A stretch of DNA of 64,000 nt from Dongia rigui (GCF_034044635.1 NZ_JAXCLX010000001.1:1116001-1180000), one strand, 5' to 3'; shown: positions 7,947-15,934, counted from the first letter of the stretch. The notes: generated by a model from the letters alone, not told the origin. A program made the numbers and translations.

Positions 7947-8234
7947 TTAGGCGAGGATATTGACCAACGACCCACGGCCGCCAGCCGGGGTATTGCCCGA
8001 GGCGGTCGGTGTCGTGCCGCCATTTCCATTGTCGAGGGCCGGGGCGGAAGGTGCCTGGGGGGCGCTGGGCGACGCGCCGGCCACCTGCTTGGCGGCACTC
8101 ACGGCCTGGGTCAGCAGATTGGCTACATTCTGGTCCTGGTTCTGCTGGCTGCGGATGCCGGCAAAGGCAGCCTGCTGCCCGCGCTGGGCACTGGCGATCT
8201 GGGAGGCGGCAAAACCGGCGGCGGCGACGTCCAT
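7947..8234 (-). CDS. Small YjfB-like putative motility protein
   Basis: A 95-residue protein. The first 50 residues (MDVAAAGFAASQIASAQ, then helical and Q/A-rich to NVANLLTQAV) look like the short YjfB family of putative motility proteins. The rest is a Pro/Ala/Gly-rich low-complexity linker that ends GRGSLVNILA. There is no signal peptide or membrane segment. It starts at the ATG at 8234, 19 bp after the stop of the flagellar-like gene at 8254-8472, so the two form a small unit. No other flagellar gene is in the window. The family call rests on pattern similarity only. Confidence 0.55.
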   Translation of the reverse strand: MDVAAAGFAASQIASAQRGQQAAFAGIRSQQNQDQNVANLLTQAVSAAKQVAGASPSAPQAPSAPALDNGNGGTTPTASGNTPAGGRGSLVNILA

Positions 8235-8253
8235 GACAGCGGGTCCTGGTCTT

Positions 8254-8472
8254 TTAGGCGGTGATGTCGAGGAGGGCTTGGGTGTTTTGGGCGTCCGTGC
8301 GAATGACCGCCGCATTGGCCTTGAAGCTGGTGGCAGCCAAGCTCAGCGACACGACATCCTCCGGGTCGAGGGAGCCCGAGGCGATGTTCTGAGCGCTCTT
8401 TTCGACGTCGCTCTGGGCCTTCTTCAGGCCTTCGATCGCGGTGTTGATGGCGCTGGATGAAGAGATTTCCAT
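8254..8472 (-). CDS. Mini flagellar rod/hook-like protein
   Basis: A 72-residue protein that looks like the two ends of a flagellar axial protein joined with no middle. The N-terminal part (SAINTAIEGLKKAQSDVEKSA, then QNIASG) matches the pattern of FlgE/FlgG/FlgK N-termini (..LNTALSGLQAAQ..SANNIAN). The C-terminal part (DVVSLSLAATSFKANAAVIR, then TDAQNTQALLDI) matches their C-terminal helix (..MVNMITAQRAYEANAKVI..LL.I). The start is the ATG at 8472, five bases after GGGAGG, in preference to an upstream GTG at 8478. Such a peptide could form or cap a coiled-coil tube or bind axial proteins. Function is unknown. Confidence 0.65.
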   Translation of the reverse strand: MEISSSSAINTAIEGLKKAQSDVEKSAQNIASGSLDPEDVVSLSLAATSFKANAAVIRTDAQNTQALLDITA

Positions 8473-8703
8473 GATCACCTCCCTGGCCGCGCTTCAACCT
8501 AGCGGCCACTTATTGGCTCAAGTCTGGACCATAGCCCAGACCCGTTAAAATTTCGTTTCTTTTCCATCCCGGATAGGAATCCAGATAAAGAATGGTTAAC
8601 AAATCTCCGACTTCGGCGCAAGGGTGGACCGGGACTAAGGTCGTATCATCCTTGCATTTTTACCGCTTGATCGGGTTTCACCGGCCTTGTTAGCATCTGC
8701 AGC

Positions 8704-9621
8704 ATGAGCAATTTGGAAGCTGCATCACTGATGACCATCCGTCCGCGACGCTCGGTGCTTTATTTGCCGGCCAGCAATGCCCGTGCGCTGGAGAAGGCGC
8801 GCACCCTGCCTGTAGACGCCCTCATCCTCGATCTCGAGGACGCTGTGGCGCCGGAGGCCAAGGAGATGGCGCGCGATCAACTCGCCGCAGCCCTGCAGGA
8901 AGGCGGCTTCGGCAAGCGTGAAGTGGTGGTGCGCGTCAATGCGCTGGAGACGCCCTGGGGCGCCGATGATGTGGCGGCGGTGGCCAAGCTCGGCGCCGAT
9001 GCGATCCTCTTCCCCAAGATCAACACGGCGGAAGATGTCTTGAAGGCCGTCGCCGCCCTCGATGCCGCCGGGGCCCCTGCGGATCTCCCCATCTGGATCA
9101 TGGCTGAGACGCCGCGCTGCATCATGGGCATGGATGCAATCGCTGGTGCCAGTCCGCGCCTCACCTGCCTGGTTGCCGGCACATCGGATCTCAGCCGCGA
9201 CCTCCGCGCACGCCCAGCGCCGGGTCGCATCGGCGTCATCTCGGCGCTCTCCATCATCGTCATCGCCGCGCGCGCCCATGGGCTTGATGCGCTCGACGGG
9301 GTGCATCTCGATATGAACGACGATGCTGGCTATCTCGCCGCCTGCGAACAGGGGCGCGATCTGGGCTTCGACGGCAAGACACTCATTCACCCCAAGCAGA
9401 TTCCCGGTGCCAACGCCGCTTTTGCGCCGAGTGTCGCCGAGATCGAGCAAGGGAAGGCGATCGTTGCCGCCTGGGCCGAGGCGCGGGCCGCCGGCAAGGG
9501 CATCTGTGTCCTCAATGGCAAGCTCATCGAGAAGCTGCATGTCGAGGATGCCGAACGCCTCCTCGCCCTCCACGCTGCCATCCTGGAACGGGGCGAAGGC
9601 AGCGCTTCGGCGGCCGCTTAA
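8704..9621 (+). CDS. HpcH/HpaI aldolase, CitE/malyl-CoA lyase-like
   Basis: A 305-residue TIM-barrel lyase of the citrate lyase beta / malyl-CoA lyase group. It begins RPRRSVLYLPASNARALEKA and has DALILDLEDAVAPEAK, where the acidic residues bind Mg2+, followed by VRVNALETPWGADDV. The metal and substrate site continues in IMAETPRCIMGMDAI, LVAGTSDLSRDLRA and FDGKTLIHPKQI. It probably cleaves or forms a beta-hydroxyacyl-CoA ester. As a single gene without CitDF partners it is more likely a CoA-ester lyase than a true citrate lyase subunit. Its stop overlaps by four bases the convergent small lipoprotein gene. Confidence 0.88.
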   Translation: MSNLEAASLMTIRPRRSVLYLPASNARALEKARTLPVDALILDLEDAVAPEAKEMARDQLAAALQEGGFGKREVVVRVNALETPWGADDVAAVAKLGADAILFPKINTAEDVLKAVAALDAAGAPADLPIWIMAETPRCIMGMDAIAGASPRLTCLVAGTSDLSRDLRARPAPGRIGVISALSIIVIAARAHGLDALDGVHLDMNDDAGYLAACEQGRDLGFDGKTLIHPKQIPGANAAFAPSVAEIEQGKAIVAAWAEARAAGKGICVLNGKLIEKLHVEDAERLLALHAAILERGEGSASAAA

Positions 9622-9782
9622 TCCTTGCCCCCGATGCGATCCGTGCAGCCCACCTGCATCAGGCGATCGACCTGATTATAGGCACCGAGATTGGGGCTGC
9701 CCGCAGCCGAACAGGCCGAAACACTGCCAGCGAGCAGCGCCAGAACTGTCAGAGACTTGATATATTTGGCAAAAATCGACAT
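9618..9782 (-). CDS. Small putative lipoprotein
   Basis: A 54-residue protein with a hydrophobic signal sequence (KSLTVLALLAGSVSAC) and a lipobox-like end before Cys. The mature part is only about 30 residues (SAAGSPNLGAYNQVDRLMQV..GCTDRIGGKD). The start is taken at the ATG at 9782, after AGGG/GGAAA; a longer frame exists, but the signal peptide fits only this start. It converges on the CitE-like gene with a four-base overlap of stop codons. Function is unknown; similar short lipoproteins are common in Alphaproteobacteria. Confidence 0.55.
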   Translation of the reverse strand: MSIFAKYIKSLTVLALLAGSVSACSAAGSPNLGAYNQVDRLMQVGCTDRIGGKD

Positions 9783-9876
9783 TTTCCAACCCTTTCGAAG
9801 TACCGGCACCCGCTTTCCGACCATCGGCTTTGCGACCGGCGATGCCCTTAACCTGGGCATTCCTTTCGGCTAGGTT

Positions 9877-10665
9877 GTGAACCGCTTCACAGGACCCATT
9901 GGGGAGGCCTTCATCAGCACCGACGCACCCAACGCCCCGACCGCAGGCGGCGGCCTCGCCGTTCTCGCCGCGCGCGCGCAGTTGCTGGCCAAGAGCTTCC
10001 TGTTCCGCGGGCTGGAACAGGGTCTCCTCGAACGCGTGGCACGCCTCTGTCAGCCGCGGCGCCTCAATGTCGGTGAGACGCTGTTCTGGGAGGATGAGCC
10101 GGCCGATGCGCTTTACGGCGTCGCCAAGGGCCTCATCCGCATCTGGGTGCATGGTCCCGACGGACGCGAGTTGACGCTCAATTTGATGGAGAGCGGCGAC
10201 TTCTTCGGCGAGATCGCGCTTCTCGACGGGCTGCCGCGCACGGCGAGCGCCAGCGCGCTTGCCGATACCGAGATGCTGAGCGTGCCGCGCGCTGCGTTCC
10301 TGGAGCTGATGAAATCGGAGCCCAAGCTGGCGCTCCACATCATCGAGCTGCTGTGCGAGCGCCTGCGCCACAATACCGACCGCATCCGCGACGCCGCCTT
10401 CCTCGATCTCGGCACGCGGCTTGCGAAGACGCTGGAAGCGCTGGCCATGGGCCATGGCGAGGAATCGGCCGAAGGCATCGTCATCACCGCCAAGCTCAAT
10501 CAGAGCGAGCTCGCCCAGCTGCTGGGTGTGACGCGCGAGGCGGTCAACAAGCAGTTGAAGCAGTTCGCCGAAAGCGGATTGATCGCCACCAAGGGCAGCC
10601 GCATCGTGGTGCGCGACAGTGCCGGGCTATCCGCCCGCGGCAAAGTGAAGGAAGAGAGCGCCTAA
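9877..10665 (+). CDS. Crp/Fnr-family transcriptional regulator
   Basis: A 262-residue regulator with an N-terminal cyclic-nucleotide-binding-like beta barrel (about residues 35-150; GDFFGEIALLDGLPRTASA is the phosphate-cassette region) and a C-terminal winged helix (about 180-250; LNQSELAQLLGVTREAVNKQLKQFAESGLI). The cassette has GEIALLDGLPRTA, close to cAMP-binding proteins. No cysteine cluster like that of FNR is present. The start is a GTG at 9877 after TAGG. It lies 6 bp before the CorC-like gene, so the two are probably co-transcribed. Targets are unknown; a CRP-like site is seen at 33406 in this window. Confidence 0.9.
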   Translation: MNRFTGPIGEAFISTDAPNAPTAGGGLAVLAARAQLLAKSFLFRGLEQGLLERVARLCQPRRLNVGETLFWEDEPADALYGVAKGLIRIWVHGPDGRELTLNLMESGDFFGEIALLDGLPRTASASALADTEMLSVPRAAFLELMKSEPKLALHIIELLCERLRHNTDRIRDAAFLDLGTRLAKTLEALAMGHGEESAEGIVITAKLNQSELAQLLGVTREAVNKQLKQFAESGLIATKGSRIVVRDSAGLSARGKVKEESA

Positions 10666-10671
10666 CCCCCC

Positions 10672-11994
10672 ATGTCCGACGTTCCTATAGAAGACACGTC
10701 CCTCTGGTTTGAAATCGTCATCGTCTTCCTGCTGATTCTGCTCAATGGCTTCTTCGCCATGTCGGAACTTGCCATCGTCTCGGCGCGCCGCGCGCGGTTG
10801 AAGCCGCTGGCCGATGCCGGTCACCGCGGCGCCAGGAAAGCGCTGGAACTCGCCGAAGACCCGACACAGTTTCTCTCCAGCGTGCAGATCGGCATCACCC
10901 TGGTCGGCATCGTGGCCGGTGCGTATTCCGGCGCCACCCTGTCGGCGCCGCTCGCAGCCGAGCTTGACGACTTTGCCCTGATTTCCGCCTATGCCTATCC
11001 GATCGCGGTGACGCTGGTGGTCGCCACCATCACCTATCTGTCGCTTATCGTCGGCGAACTGGTGCCCAAGCGCATCGCCATGAATCACGCCGAATCGATC
11101 GCCATGGTCGTAAGCCGCCCGATGGCGCTCATTGCCAAGATCGGCGCACCGCTGGTGTTCGTGCTGCGCGTTTCCACCAACGCGCTCCTCACCCTCATCG
11201 GCCTCAGCGCCGACCGCGACACGGCGGTCACGGAAGAGGAAGTGAAGACAATGGTGGCCGAGGGCGCCGAGACGGGCGTCTTCGAGGAGGAGGAGCGGCA
11301 CATGATCGACCGTGTGCTGCATCTGGCGGACTACACCATTCGCTCGATCATGACGCCGCGGCCCGATATCGACTGGATCGATCTCAACGACCCGATCGAG
11401 GCCGTGACCGCGCAGATCCGCGAAAGCAAGCATACGCGCCTGCTGTTATGCCAAGGCAGCGTCGACGAAGTGGTGGGTGTCGTCCACACCAAGGACCTGC
11501 TGCATCAAATGACCGCCGGTGAACCGCTCAACCCGCAAGGAGTGGCAAAGCCGGCGATGACCCTGCATGAGACGACGACCATCCTGCGGCTCCTCGAACT
11601 CTTCCGCAAATCGCCGAGCCACATGGCCGTGGTGCTCGACGAGTATGGCAGCGTCGAGGGCATCGCCACGCAGTCCGATATCTTCACGGTGATCGCCGGC
11701 GAGATGACCGAAGACGAAGCGGAAGACGAATCCATCGCCCAGCGCGCCGACGGCTCGTGGCTGATCGACGGGCGCACCCGCCTCATCGACGTCGAACGCC
11801 GCATCGGCGCCACCGGTTTCGTTCACGCCGATTACGCCACCATCGCCGGCCTGGTGCTGCACCGCCTGGGCCGCGTGCCCAAGGTGGGTGAGAGCGTTAC
11901 CTTTAACGGCTTCCGCATCGAAGTCGTCGATCTCGACGGCCGCCGCATCGACAAGGTGATGGTCGACCGCCTCGCGGCGCCGGAAGAGGACTGA
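10672..11994 (+). CDS. CNNM/CorC-family (HlyC/TlyC-like) membrane protein
   Basis: A 440-residue protein with a CNNM transmembrane domain (about residues 10-205), a CBS pair (about 220-345; IRSIMTPRPDIDWIDL and VLDEYGSVEGIATQSDI) and a C-terminal CorC_HlyC domain (about 360-435). Proteins of this layout were long called hemolysins but act in Mg2+/Co2+ transport or membrane ion balance. The motif FFAMSELAIVSARRARLK is typical of the first helices. ATG at 10672 follows the Crp/Fnr gene by 6 bp. Confidence 0.9.
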   Translation: MSDVPIEDTSLWFEIVIVFLLILLNGFFAMSELAIVSARRARLKPLADAGHRGARKALELAEDPTQFLSSVQIGITLVGIVAGAYSGATLSAPLAAELDDFALISAYAYPIAVTLVVATITYLSLIVGELVPKRIAMNHAESIAMVVSRPMALIAKIGAPLVFVLRVSTNALLTLIGLSADRDTAVTEEEVKTMVAEGAETGVFEEEERHMIDRVLHLADYTIRSIMTPRPDIDWIDLNDPIEAVTAQIRESKHTRLLLCQGSVDEVVGVVHTKDLLHQMTAGEPLNPQGVAKPAMTLHETTTILRLLELFRKSPSHMAVVLDEYGSVEGIATQSDIFTVIAGEMTEDEAEDESIAQRADGSWLIDGRTRLIDVERRIGATGFVHADYATIAGLVLHRLGRVPKVGESVTFNGFRIEVVDLDGRRIDKVMVDRLAAPEED

Positions 11995-12449
11995 GTTTCG
12001 TCGCCCCGCGACCGCATGCTGAGGCCGTCATCCCCGGGCGAAGACCCGGGGATCCACTGATTGCTCTCGAGAGTGGATGCCGGTCTTCTCAGGCGGCATC
12101 GCAGGACACCGGCATTTCCCGGGGCCGGTGCGACGGGGAGCAGCCATTTCCGCCGGCCTGCCCAGGCGAGGGTCTATGTATCACCCGGGATTTCCAATCG
12201 GGCCGGTTCAGGCTACCGGCCAAGAGCAACAGACCTGCGCCCACGCCTTCCCCTCTCTGCGAGCGGTAGAGCGGCTTGCGTCAGCCAACAACCGGCTGAT
12301 TGCAGATGGCCGCTGTGTGGCCGGTCCGAATGAGATGAGCGCCTCTACATTGCTACTGCATTCCTAGGCGTGTGCTAAGAACATTTCAAGAACAAATATC
12401 CATGATTCGATGTATCATGTGAACACAATGGATGAGGGGGGATGGGGCG
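11995..12449. other. Intergenic stretch with a REP copy, no convincing gene
   Basis: The gap holds a REP-like copy (12027-12100). The rest has short open frames with no recognisable protein features. From about 12340 to 12450 the sequence becomes more AT-rich and probably contains the promoter of the NTF2-like gene. Confidence 0.5.
12027..12100. repeat. REP-like repeat, partly decayed
   Basis: The left hairpin GTCATCCCCGGG..CCCGGGGAT (12027-12053) is intact. The central arms ATCCACT and AGTGGAT follow. The right hairpin (GCCGGTCTTCTCAGGCGGC) is degenerate. Confidence 0.7.
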
Positions 12450-12878
12450 ATGCCTAAGAATGTTGATCTGCGCCGCTTGTTCGACCGCTGGGAACGGGTC
12501 TGGCATGAGAGCAGGTTCGATCTCATTCCAGCTTGCGTGGCGCCGCATTACATCCGCCATGACGAAGCGGGCGACCGCGTGGTAACACGCGAAGCATATG
12601 CCGCCGAACTCGCCAAACTTAAGGCGGCCCGGCCGGATATTCGCATTGTCGTCTATGACCATGTGCTGCAGGAAAAGGCCGCATGGTATCGCTTCACGAT
12701 GCAATGGAGCGATCAAGAGAGCGGCGAGATGCGCAGCCGCGCCGGACTGCAGAGCTACCGCATCGAAGATGGCTTGCTTGCCGAGACATGGGTCATCCTG
12801 CAGCCGCTGGGCTCCGCCTGGACCGACCCGGTGGCGCAGGAGACATGGACGCGTCCGCTGGTGCGGCATCTTCCTTAG
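12450..12878 (+). CDS. NTF2-like/SnoaL-like protein
   Basis: A 142-residue protein with the cone-like alpha+beta pattern of the SnoaL/NTF2 family: RRLFDRWERVWHESRFDLI, then YIRHDEAG with a His-Asp pair, a central PDIRIVVYDHVLQ strand and a C-terminal GLQSYRIEDGLLAETWVI. Members bind small hydrophobic ligands; some are isomerases or hydrolases. It stands alone on the plus strand before the ars operon and probably has no link with it. The start is the ATG at 12450 (GGGG upstream); an in-frame ATG at 12432 is less likely. Confidence 0.75.
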   Translation: MPKNVDLRRLFDRWERVWHESRFDLIPACVAPHYIRHDEAGDRVVTREAYAAELAKLKAARPDIRIVVYDHVLQEKAAWYRFTMQWSDQESGEMRSRAGLQSYRIEDGLLAETWVILQPLGSAWTDPVAQETWTRPLVRHLP

Positions 12879-12950
12879 TGCTGACAGCGGGGCACGAATG
12901 TGTCCGTATGACACAGCCTGACACCAGAAAGGTCCGTCAGTTGCCCCCAC

Positions 12951-12977
12951 CGTTCCCTCACCATGAAGGGAGAGGGC
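12951..12977. repeat. CCCTC-type repeat fragment
   Basis: The fragment CCGTTCCCTCACCATGAAGG followed by GAGAGGG is a short version of the second repeat family, described fully at 17458-17564 and 34333-34436. Confidence 0.5.
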
Positions 12978-13004
12978 ATTTCGAGCGAGAGTGCCTGCCA
13001 CTTC

Positions 13005-13024
13005 ATTTCGACAATCATCAAAAT
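13005..13024. promoter_or_regulatory. Possible second ArsR operator
   Basis: ATTTCGA-N6-TCAAAAT is the same 20-bp layout as the perfect site at 13054-13073, with one mismatch in the right arm. It lies 49 bp upstream of that site. Confidence 0.5.
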
Positions 13025-13053
13025 GTCCTTGACCGGCACTGGCGCGCCCTGAT

Positions 13054-13073
13054 ATTTCGATAAACGTCGAAAT
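13054..13073. promoter_or_regulatory. ArsR operator (perfect palindrome)
   Basis: ATTTCGA-N6-TCGAAAT is a perfect 7-bp inverted repeat ending 13 bases before the arsR start at 13087. Its size and place fit autoregulation by an ArsR/SmtB repressor that is released by arsenite. Confidence 0.75.
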
Positions 13074-13086
13074 GATGGAGAGCGCG

Positions 13087-13470
13087 ATGGTGCAAGAGGC
13101 GCAGCAGATCGTCACCAGCCTGGGAGCCCTGGCGCATGAGCATCGGCTGGCGGTCTATCGGCTGCTGGTCGCAAAGGGGCCGGAGGGCCTCGCCGCCGGG
13201 AGCCTCGCCGAGACGATGGCGATGCCGCCTTCCTCGCTCACCTTTCATCTGCAGCAATTGCTGCAGGCAGGCCTGGTCACCCAGCGGCGGTTGGGGCGGC
13301 AGATCATCTATGCCGCGGATTTTGCCAACATGAACCGCCTGGTTGCCTATCTCACCGAGAATTGCTGTGGCGGCCAGGCCTGCGCCCCTGTCTGCGATCC
13401 CGATCCCAAAGAGTCCGTGGCCAAAGGAGAGACCGAAAATGAAGCGCCTGCACGTCAACGTTGCCGTTGA
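13087..13470 (+). CDS. arsR: ArsR-family arsenic-responsive repressor
   Basis: A 127-residue winged-helix repressor: LGALAHEHRLAVYRLLV is the first helix pair, PPSSLTFHLQQLLQAGLVTQ the recognition helix, and RRLGRQIIYAAD the wing. The C-terminal tail carries C93, C94, C99 and C103. A C-terminal cysteine set is typical of type-2 ArsR proteins that sense As(III), as in Acidithiobacillus ArsR, rather than the CVC motif in the DNA helix. The start at 13087 has GGAG seven bases upstream; ATGs at 13072/13075 would lie within or against the operator. It heads the operon arsR-arsI-arsC-acr3-arsN2 and overlaps arsI by 32 bp. Confidence 0.92.
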   Translation: MVQEAQQIVTSLGALAHEHRLAVYRLLVAKGPEGLAAGSLAETMAMPPSSLTFHLQQLLQAGLVTQRRLGRQIIYAADFANMNRLVAYLTENCCGGQACAPVCDPDPKESVAKGETENEAPARQRCR

Positions 13471-13939
13471 AAATCTGGAGGAAGCGATCCGCTTCTATTC
13501 GACGCTGTTCGCCGCCCAGCCATCGGTCGCCAAGACCGACTATGCGAAGTGGATGCTGGATGATCCGCGCGTCAATTTCGCCATCACGGCGCGCGGCCGC
13601 GTGGCGGGACTCGACCATCTCGGTATCCAGGTGGAGAACGAGGCGGAACTGGGCGAAGTCTACGACCGCCTCAAGCTGGCCGACCGCCCGGTCGTCGACC
13701 AGGGGAATGTCACCTGCTGCTATGCCCAATCGACCAAGAGCTGGATCACCGATCCCGCCGGCATTTCCTGGGAAACGTTCCTGACCCATGGCGGCAGCAC
13801 GGTCTATGGCGGTGACGGCAAGACGGCAGCGGTCGAAACTGGGCCGGTTGAAACGAGCGCCGCCAGTGCCTGCTGCGGCGACAACCCTTGCGGCACCAAA
13901 GCCGCGGATGCACCGGCCGGCTCGGCCTGCTGCGCGTGA
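13439..13939 (+). CDS. arsI: ArsI/CadI-family C-As lyase (VOC dioxygenase)
   Basis: A 166-residue protein of the vicinal oxygen chelate fold. ArsI cleaves the C-As bond of trivalent organoarsenicals using Fe(II) and O2. The expected residues are in place: His5, His60 and Glu112 for iron, and the vicinal pair C93-C94 that binds the arsenical (in Thermomonospora ArsI: H5, H62, E115, C96-C97). The C-terminal tail has two more cysteine pairs (SACCGDNPCG and SACCA), also known in some ArsI/CadI proteins. ATG at 13439 lies inside the end of arsR, so translation is probably coupled. It lies in the cytosol and acts with arsC and acr3. Confidence 0.88.
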   Translation: MKRLHVNVAVENLEEAIRFYSTLFAAQPSVAKTDYAKWMLDDPRVNFAITARGRVAGLDHLGIQVENEAELGEVYDRLKLADRPVVDQGNVTCCYAQSTKSWITDPAGISWETFLTHGGSTVYGGDGKTAAVETGPVETSAASACCGDNPCGTKAADAPAGSACCA

Positions 13940-13948
13940 GATGAGACG

Positions 13949-14476
13949 ATGACGACGAAAACCTACAACGTCCTTTTCCTCTGCACCGGCAATTCGGCGC
14001 GCTCGATCCTTGCCGAGAGTATCTTGCGCAAGGACGGTGCGCCGCATTTCAACGCCTTCTCGGCGGGGAACATGCCAAAGGGAGAGGTGCATCCGATGGC
14101 ACTGAAGGTCCTCGGCGATGCCGGCTACCCGACCCACGGTTTCCGTTCGAAAAGCTGGGAAGAGTTTGCAGCACCTGGCGCAGCGCAGATGGATTTCATC
14201 TTCACGGTCTGCGACAACGCCGCGGGCGAGGTCTGCCCGGTCTGGCCGGGCCAGCCAATGTCGGCACATTGGGGCATCGAGGATCCGGCCGCAGTGACGT
14301 CATCGCCCATGGAGCAGGAGGCGGCCTTCGTCGCGGCGCTGCGCTATATGAAGAACCGCATCGGCGCCTTCACCGCCTTGCCGCTTGCCAGCCTCGACCG
14401 CTTGACCTTGGGCGCAAAACTGGGCGAGATCGGCGCCAGTCAGGGTGCCTCGAAAAAACGCCCGGACGTGGCCTGA
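13949..14476 (+). CDS. arsC: Arsenate reductase, low-molecular-weight phosphatase type
   Basis: A 175-residue protein with the LMW protein tyrosine phosphatase P-loop CTGNSARS (C-X5-R) near the N-terminus. It reduces arsenate to arsenite, which the next gene product exports. Further family features are DFIFTVCDNAAGEVCPVWPG, with the second Cys region, and HWGIEDPA with the general-acid Asp. The protein ends in a 30-residue tail that is not part of the core. It lies 9 bp after arsI and 17 bp before acr3. The glutaredoxin- or thioredoxin-type electron donor cannot be told from this sequence. Confidence 0.92.
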   Translation: MTTKTYNVLFLCTGNSARSILAESILRKDGAPHFNAFSAGNMPKGEVHPMALKVLGDAGYPTHGFRSKSWEEFAAPGAAQMDFIFTVCDNAAGEVCPVWPGQPMSAHWGIEDPAAVTSSPMEQEAAFVAALRYMKNRIGAFTALPLASLDRLTLGAKLGEIGASQGASKKRPDVA

Positions 14477-14493
14477 GAGAATCAGCGTGGGAT

Positions 14494-15531
14494 ATGGGAC
14501 TTTTTGAACGTTACCTGACCCTGTGGGTGGCGCTGTGCATCGGCGCCGGGATCATCCTTGGCTATCTGATGCCGGGTTTCTTCAGCCTGGTGGCCGGCGC
14601 CGAACTGGCCAAGGTCAATCTGCCGGTCGCCATCCTGATCTGGGCGATGATCGTGCCGATGCTGTTGAAGATCGATTTCGCGGCCCTTGGCGGCGTGCGC
14701 GCGCATTGGCGCGGCGTCGGTGTGACCCTGCTGGTCAATTGGGCGGTGAAGCCGTTTTCGATGGCGCTGCTGGGGACACTCTTCCTCGGCACCCTTTTCG
14801 CGCCGCTGCTCGACCCATCGCAGATCTCGTCTTACATCGCTGGACTCATTCTGCTGGCCGCCGCCCCTTGCACGGCGATGGTCTTCGTCTGGTCCAATCT
14901 GGTGGATGGCGAGCCGCATTTCACCCTGAGTCAGGTGGCGCTCAACGATCTCATCATGGTCGTTGCCTTTGCCCCCATCGTGGCGCTGCTGCTGGGCGTC
15001 GCCTCGATTACCATCCCGTGGGAGACGCTGCTGCTGTCGGTCGTGCTCTATATCGTCATTCCGGTCGTGGTCGCGCAGGTGCTGCGGCGCTGGCTGCTGC
15101 AAAGCGGGGGCCTCGACCGCGCACTTGCCGCCATGCGACCCTTGTCGCTGGGCGCGCTGCTGCTGACCTTGGTGCTGCTGTTCGGTTTTCAGGGCCGCGA
15201 GATCATTGCCCAGCCGCTCACCATCGCGCTCATCGCCGTGCCGATCCTCATTCAGGTCTATCTCAATGCCGGCATCGCCTATCTCCTGAGCCGGCGCTTA
15301 GGCGTGGCGTGGTGTGTGGCGGGACCGGCAGCCCTCATCGGCGCCAGCAATTTCTTCGAACTGGCGGTCGCCGCGGCGATCAGCCTTTTCGGCTTGAATT
15401 CGGGTGCAGCCCTTGCCACCGTGGTCGGCGTCCTGGTCGAAGTGCCGGTGATGCTGTCGGTCGTGCGCATCGTGCGCGCGAGCAAGGGTTGGTATGAGGC
15501 CAAGGATGCTGTCACTCGCACCGCTCCATGA
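14494..15531 (+). CDS. acr3: ACR3-family arsenite efflux transporter
   Basis: A 345-residue inner-membrane protein with about ten hydrophobic segments. ACR3 carriers export As(III) driven by the proton gradient. The conserved Cys lies in AAAPCTAMVFVWSNL and the conserved Glu in IGASNFFELAVAAAISLFG. The start is taken at the ATG at 14494 (MGLFERYLTLWVALCIGAG); the frame is open further upstream through arsC, but without family character. The gene overlaps arsN2 by 38 bp. It needs ArsC to supply arsenite. ArsA or ArsB are absent, as is usual with ACR3. Confidence 0.93.
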   Translation: MGLFERYLTLWVALCIGAGIILGYLMPGFFSLVAGAELAKVNLPVAILIWAMIVPMLLKIDFAALGGVRAHWRGVGVTLLVNWAVKPFSMALLGTLFLGTLFAPLLDPSQISSYIAGLILLAAAPCTAMVFVWSNLVDGEPHFTLSQVALNDLIMVVAFAPIVALLLGVASITIPWETLLLSVVLYIVIPVVVAQVLRRWLLQSGGLDRALAAMRPLSLGALLLTLVLLFGFQGREIIAQPLTIALIAVPILIQVYLNAGIAYLLSRRLGVAWCVAGPAALIGASNFFELAVAAAISLFGLNSGAALATVVGVLVEVPVMLSVVRIVRASKGWYEAKDAVTRTAP

Positions 15532-15934
15532 GTTGCAGGAACTTGCCACCGCGCTGAGGCAAGCCGATCTCCCCACCGGCGATCTCGATGCCGCGGGGCG
15601 GCGCTTCTTCCGCGCCGCCGAGGCGGGCGGCGGCGTGATCGGCTATGGCGGGTTCGAGGGCAGCGGCAATGATCAATTGTTGCGCTCGGTCGTCATCGCC
15701 CCGGCTTCGCGCGGTCGCGGTCACGGGCGGGCGCTGGTCGATGCGCTGCTGGCGCAAGCCCGTAACGACGGCGCGGCACGCGTCTGGCTGATGACCACGG
15801 ATGCGATGGATTTCTTCCGGCATCTGGGCTTTGCCGATGCCGCGCGCGAGGCGGCACCCAGCGTGGTGACCCAGTCGCTGCAATTCACCACCCTGTGCCC
15901 GGCAAGTGCCAAGCTGTTGGTGAAGGACATCTGA
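15494..15934 (+). CDS. arsN2: ArsN2-type GNAT acetyltransferase
   Basis: A 146-residue GNAT protein. The acetyl-CoA loop is SVVIAPASRGRGHGRALVDAL (R-x-x-G-x-G/A), followed by the motif MTTDAMDFFRHLGFADA. ArsN2 proteins are common in ars operons; the related ArsN1 acetylates arsinothricin, while the substrate of ArsN2 is not certain. The start lies inside the end of acr3, pointing to translational coupling. A downstream ATG at 15506 is an alternative start. It is the last gene of the operon and is followed by a short repeat. Confidence 0.82.
   Translation: MRPRMLSLAPLHELQELATALRQADLPTGDLDAAGRRFFRAAEAGGGVIGYGGFEGSGNDQLLRSVVIAPASRGRGHGRALVDALLAQARNDGAARVWLMTTDAMDFFRHLGFADAAREAAPSVVTQSLQFTTLCPASAKLLVKDI

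Noticed and set aside
12061-12367. Short plus-strand frames after the CorC-like gene
   Set aside because: They start in a REP element, have no ribosome-binding site and no protein features.
13439-13939. ArsI taken as a glyoxalase or CadI cadmium protein
   Set aside because: Iron ligands, the vicinal Cys pair and the ars operon context fit the C-As lyase better, though CadI is the same broad family.
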